Assembly: GCA_905233375.1 (NCBI GenBank)
Contig: CAJOEJ010000002.1
Coordinates: forward strand, 70,704 to 134,703
Length of the DNA stretch: 64,000 nucleotides
DNA from: Paludibacteraceae bacterium
GTDB taxonomy: Bacteria; Bacteroidota; Bacteroidia; Bacteroidales; Paludibacteraceae
Direction of reading: 5' to 3'
Below, piece by piece: positions 60,457-64,000 of the stretch (position 1 is the first letter of the stretch; every line of letters starts with the position of its first letter). Below the pieces are notes generated by a model. The model made no database searches. It was given only the letters and a program-made list of their open reading frames with translations, and was not told the DNA's origin. The position numbers and the translations under genes are program-made.

Positions 60457-61763
60457 TGAGAAAAGCACTCACCATACTGCTGACCCTTGTCACGCTCTCG
60501 TCCTACGCCTCCCTCATCGAAGGCGCAGGCGTTGTGACGCAGGTGGAAAACGGAAACGACACCCTGCTCATCTTCAAGGACGAGATTCATCTGCGTTCGA
60601 AGCGCGGAGATGTGAACTGGTTCAAGACGGACGGCACGCCCGTTGCCACCAACACGGATGAGATCTATCCGGATGACGGCGGGTACTACACGGAACTGTC
60701 CGGCGTCCTCTCCTCCCCCGTCTATGCGTTCCTCTACTCCGATGCCGATGATTGTACGCTGAGCTGTGTTCCGGATTGCGACGCCACGACCCTCACCCTC
60801 ACGGGGGACACGAAGCCGTTTGCCTACACCCGCATGGACGGCACGACCGCCACGTACGCACGCGCGTGTACCATACATTATAACGCGCTCGCGTGGAATA
60901 CGGAGCAATGGGTGGACTCCGCCGCTACGATAGACGCCACGCTGCATGACGGCAATTATAATCTGCCTCCCTTGTACGGTGCGACGGCTATTCAGGTGTG
61001 CTATGACGGGGCTCTTCGCACGCGGTTCGGTCTCGATTCCGCTTGCTTCGAGATGAACGTGCAACCCGACGACATCAAGGCGGTCAAGTTCCAGCTCACC
61101 TCGCTGGCGACGGCGCGAGAGGACGATCCGCAGGGCAACAACGAGCGCAACAGACCCAACACGCAATCCATTATTACCTCCTCGTCGTCAGGGGACTGGA
61201 GCGGTCCGCTCGAAGTGGCGTTCTACTCGAACCCCACTCCCGGAGTCAAATACTACAAATGGACCATCTACAAAGCCTCGGAGCCCATTGTCACCCGTTC
61301 CGACCAGGACATCCGCTACACGTTCAGCGAACCCGGTTCATACCGCGTCGTGTGCTCGGTCAACAACCAGTTCTGCACGACCGATTCCATGGAAATGGTG
61401 GTGGCGATATCCGAGTCCTATCTGGCGGTTCCCAATGTGTTCACGCCCAACGGAGACGGACAAAACGACGAGTTCCGCGTGGCGTACCGCTCGTTGCGCG
61501 AGTTCCATTGCTGGGTGTACAACCGTTGGGGAAAACTGGTCTATGAATGGACGGACCCGTCCGAAGGATGGAACGGCAACATCGGCGGAAGACCTGCGGC
61601 GGAAGGAGCGTATTTCTACGTCATCCGCGCTCTCGGAACGGACGCTCCCAAGAACGCGTCGTACATAGGAATGAAAGCGGTCTATAACAAGAAAAAAGCC
61701 AGCGCCGACGAAGCCGTTATCGGAGTGTACCAACTGTCAGGAGACATCAACCTGTTAAGATAA
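60456..61763 (+). CDS. Secreted protein with CHU_C / T9SS type-B sorting domain
   Basis: 435 aa, with signal peptide (RKALTILLTLVTLSSYASLIEGAG). A PKD-like segment (GVKYYKWTIYKASEPIVTRSDQDIRYTFSEPGSYRVVCSV) leads to the C-terminal gliding-motility-associated domain: VPNVFTPNGDGQNDEFRVAY, FHCWVYNRWGKLVYEW, GWNGNIGGRPAAEGAYFYVI. This type-B signal directs export through the type IX system to the cell surface. The N-terminal part (ITQVENGNDTLLIFKDEIHL) has no known domain. Shares one base with serA. Confidence 0.85.
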   Translation: MRKALTILLTLVTLSSYASLIEGAGVVTQVENGNDTLLIFKDEIHLRSKRGDVNWFKTDGTPVATNTDEIYPDDGGYYTELSGVLSSPVYAFLYSDADDCTLSCVPDCDATTLTLTGDTKPFAYTRMDGTTATYARACTIHYNALAWNTEQWVDSAATIDATLHDGNYNLPPLYGATAIQVCYDGALRTRFGLDSACFEMNVQPDDIKAVKFQLTSLATAREDDPQGNNERNRPNTQSIITSSSSGDWSGPLEVAFYSNPTPGVKYYKWTIYKASEPIVTRSDQDIRYTFSEPGSYRVVCSVNNQFCTTDSMEMVVAISESYLAVPNVFTPNGDGQNDEFRVAYRSLREFHCWVYNRWGKLVYEWTDPSEGWNGNIGGRPAAEGAYFYVIRALGTDAPKNASYIGMKAVYNKKKASADEAVIGVYQLSGDINLLR

Positions 61764-61782
61764 ATATATAAATTTTGTACAA

Positions 61783-63915
61783 ATGAGAAAATTGTGTTTA
61801 ACTATGGCAATAGCCACTACTCTGGCAGCGACAGCTGCTACAAACCCGTTCTTTGACTACAAGAACTGGAAGACGCCGCACGGAACTTACCCGTTCAACG
61901 AGATCCATGCGGAGCACTATATGCCCGCTTTTGACGAGGCGTTCAAACAAGGTCTGCAGGACATCGACGATATCGTCAACAACCCTGCTGCACCTACGTT
62001 CGAGAACACGATCGAGGCGTACGAGAAATCCGGAGAACTGTTAACCGTTGTTGCCGGCTGTTTCTACAACCTCACCAGCGCGGAGACCAACGACACGCTC
62101 CAGCAGATCGAGATGGAACTGAGTCCCAAACTGTCGGAATACAGTTCCACCATCCGCTTGAACGAGAAGCTGTTCCAGCGTATCAAGGCGGTGTACGATC
62201 AACGCGACAAACTGAAACTGAACAAGGCGCAGATGAAACTGCTCGAGGACATCTATGAGAGTTTCGCCAACAACGGCGCCAACCTCAGCCCGGAGGACAA
62301 ACAGACCTATCGCGAGTTGACCGCCAAACTGAGCCAGCTCACGCTCCAGTACGGTCAGAACGTGCTCAAAGCGACCAATGCATGGACAATGCTCATCACG
62401 GACGAGGCACTTCTGGCGGGTCTGAACGACGACACCAAGGGCATGCTGCGTGCGAACGCGGAGAACAAAGGGCTCGAAGGATGGCTGCTCAACCTCAAGC
62501 CGACCACGACCATTCCGGTCATGCAGGACTTGGATAACCGTGACATCCGCCGCGAACTGTATATGGCGAACACGAGCAAGTGTATCGGAGGGGAGTTCGA
62601 CAACACGGCTATCATCGTGGAGATTGTGAACACCCGTCTGGCGCTCGCCAAACTCTTCGGCAAGAAGACCTATGCGGACAAATCGCTCTACAAGACCATG
62701 GCGGAAACGCCGGAGAATGTATATAATCTCCTCAACCAGCTCCGTGATGCCTATATGCCTGCCGCGCGCGCAGAGGTGCAGGAAGTAGAGGACTACGCGC
62801 ACGCACACGGTTTCTATGCCGCACACATCCAGCCGTGGGACTTCGGCTACTACAGCAAGAAACTCAAACAGGAGAAATATGCGATCTCCGACGATGACCT
62901 GCGTCCCTACTTCGAACTGGAGGCGGTCAAGCAAGGCGTATTCGGTCTCGCAAAACGTCTCTACGGCATTACGTTCAAGGAGAACAAGAACATCCAGGTC
63001 TATCATCCGGAAGTAACGGCGTACGAAGTCTTTGACGAGAAAGACAAGTTCCTCGCGGTCTATTACGCAGACTTCCATCCGCGGGACGGCAAGCGTGGAG
63101 GCGCATGGATGAATGACTTCCAGCCGCAATACATGGTGGGCAAGAAAGACCACCGTCCCCACATCGTGAACGTAATGAACTTCACCCGTCCTACCGCAGA
63201 GAAACCTGCCCTCTTCACGTACGACGAGGTGCGCACGTTCCTGCATGAGTTCGGTCACGGCTTGCACGGCATGCTGACCCGCTGCCAGTACAGCGCACAA
63301 AGCGGAACCAACGTGCCGCGTGACTTTGTGGAGCTGCCGAGCCAGTTCAACGAGAACTTCATCGATGAGAAAGAGTTCCTCGATACCTTCGCCAAGCACT
63401 ACAAAACAGGTGAGAGCCTGCCGCAGGAACTGCTGGACAAGATGCATGCTTCGCAGACCTACCATGCAGCCTATTCCTGCGCACGCCAGTTGAGTTTCGG
63501 CTACCTCGATATGGCTTGGCACAGCATGGAGCAACCGTTTGAGGTGAACGAGACCATCGGTACGATCGAGTCCGTGCTCCGCTTTAGCGACAGCGCAATG
63601 GAACAGGTTCAGGTACTGCCGACCGTTGCCGGAACGCAGATGTGTACCGCGTTCACGCATATTTTCTCCGGCGGATACGCTGCAGGTTATTACAGCTACA
63701 AGTGGTCGGAACTGCTGGATGCCGACGCGTTTGCGGTCTTCAAAGCCGCTCAGAAAAAGAACGGATCCATCTTTGACAAACAGGCTGCCAAGCGTTTCCG
63801 TCAGAACATCCTGGAGAAAGGCGGAACAGAGAAAGCAATGGATCTGTACAAACGTTTCCGCGGAGGCGAACCGACCATCGACGCCCTGCTCGAACGCGAC
63901 GGAATCAAGAAATAA
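61783..63915 (+). CDS. dcp: M3-family metallopeptidase (peptidyl-dipeptidase Dcp-like)
   Basis: 710-aa zinc oligopeptidase with a short signal peptide (LCLTMAIATTLAATAA), so likely periplasmic. Zinc site FLHEFGHGLHGMLTR (HExxH, residues about 487-491) and the downstream glutamate in PRDFVELPSQFNENF. It splits short peptides, probably for amino-acid supply. Last gene of the unit, followed by an octamer tract and a terminator. Dcp and OpdA-like forms are hard to separate by sequence; the signal peptide and length favour Dcp. Confidence 0.88.
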   Translation: MRKLCLTMAIATTLAATAATNPFFDYKNWKTPHGTYPFNEIHAEHYMPAFDEAFKQGLQDIDDIVNNPAAPTFENTIEAYEKSGELLTVVAGCFYNLTSAETNDTLQQIEMELSPKLSEYSSTIRLNEKLFQRIKAVYDQRDKLKLNKAQMKLLEDIYESFANNGANLSPEDKQTYRELTAKLSQLTLQYGQNVLKATNAWTMLITDEALLAGLNDDTKGMLRANAENKGLEGWLLNLKPTTTIPVMQDLDNRDIRRELYMANTSKCIGGEFDNTAIIVEIVNTRLALAKLFGKKTYADKSLYKTMAETPENVYNLLNQLRDAYMPAARAEVQEVEDYAHAHGFYAAHIQPWDFGYYSKKLKQEKYAISDDDLRPYFELEAVKQGVFGLAKRLYGITFKENKNIQVYHPEVTAYEVFDEKDKFLAVYYADFHPRDGKRGGAWMNDFQPQYMVGKKDHRPHIVNVMNFTRPTAEKPALFTYDEVRTFLHEFGHGLHGMLTRCQYSAQSGTNVPRDFVELPSQFNENFIDEKEFLDTFAKHYKTGESLPQELLDKMHASQTYHAAYSCARQLSFGYLDMAWHSMEQPFEVNETIGTIESVLRFSDSAMEQVQVLPTVAGTQMCTAFTHIFSGGYAAGYYSYKWSELLDADAFAVFKAAQKKNGSIFDKQAAKRFRQNILEKGGTEKAMDLYKRFRGGEPTIDALLERDGIKK

Positions 63916-63970
63916 TGATGAAATGATTAAATGATTAAAACATTAAAACATTAATACATTAATACATTAC
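63915..63970. repeat. Seven in-register 8-bp repeats
   Basis: ATGATGAA, two ATGATTAA, two AACATTAA, then TACATTAA and TACATTAC. The peptidase stop codon is at the first unit. Confidence 0.9.
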
Positions 63971-63974
63971 AAAA

Positions 63975-64000
63975 GAGACTTACCCCGCTTGGTAAGTCTC
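63975..64000 (+). terminator. Terminator hairpin (window edge)
   Basis: Perfect 10-bp stem GAGACTTACC (63975-63984) and GGTAAGTCTC (63991-64000), 6-nt loop. A T-run would lie beyond the window. Confidence 0.75.

Noticed and set aside
62041..63660. A 539-codon open frame antisense to the M3 peptidase
   Set aside because: Shadow of a well-supported gene; no promoter, no recognisable domain.
1..64000. tRNA or rRNA genes
   Set aside because: Scanning the intergenic regions by eye gave no T-loop plus acceptor-stem pattern; most gaps are too short. A tRNAscan run would settle it.

Overview
The window is chromosomal DNA of a Bacteroidota bacterium, most likely order Bacteroidales. The evidence is the promoter type (TAnnTTTG boxes, no visible Shine-Dalgarno sites), a secreted protein with the CHU_C / type IX secretion sorting domain, a carboxypeptidase-regulatory-domain plus beta-barrel outer membrane protein, a Wzi-like protein, DUF3109, and the gene styles of GyrA, NadE and SerA. 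Family or genus cannot be fixed from the sequence. I saw no rRNA, tRNA, CRISPR array or recognisable insertion sequence.

Layout. 1-1461: 3' end of a tRNA methylthiotransferase (MtaB type) converging on an orphan P-loop HPr-kinase-like gene. 1508-7428 (-): addA-addB recombination helicase/nuclease. 7607-19311 (+): a surface-glycan operon with two UDP-sugar dehydrogenases, flippase, polymerase, four glycosyltransferases, an initiating phosphoglycosyl transferase and a sugar aminotransferase, running on into serB and a short-chain dehydrogenase. 19337-23052: SIMPL protein (-) and a cdsA / lipid A acyltransferase / glycosyltransferase set (+). 23049-26659 (-): small membrane protein, OmpH/Skp-like, Wzi-like porin, phosphoesterase. 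26956-29593 (+): XRE regulator followed by an unusual 620-aa fusion of a PD-(D/E)XK-type nuclease domain to a shortened DnaE polymerase core. 29817-32774 (+): TonB-receptor-like barrel. 32732-38296 (-): nadE, murB, murA, a small acidic protein, ribF. 38389-40776 (+): ftsY, aspA. 40777-50962 (-): a nine-gene run led by gyrA. 51210-53718: lipoprotein, C_GCAxxG_C_C protein, lpdA. 53719-54392: repeat-rich gap with a MITE-like element. 54393-56548: small hypothetical (+); ubiE/menG, Dabb and an SRPBCC-like protein (-). 56699-63915 (+): carboxylase/decarboxylase subunit, serC, serA, a type IX cargo protein, M3 peptidase.

Three features stand out. First, the XRE + nuclease/DnaE fusion cassette: the polymerase's usual N-terminal PHP domain is replaced by a nuclease fold and the catalytic DxD is damaged. 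It is bracketed by pieces of a repeat that also occurs intact 6-9 kb upstream, and I consider it the best candidate for an undescribed system, possibly defence or genome maintenance. Second, nearly every loose gene junction carries its own tract of degenerate 7-, 8- or 11-bp tandem repeats. Some tracts reach into start codons, stop codons, a signal peptide or coding frame. Third, 14 promoters share one layout: TTG, exactly 20 nt, then TAnnTTTG, often with CATATGTG directly after the TTG. They divide the window into transcription units that agree with the gene layout.
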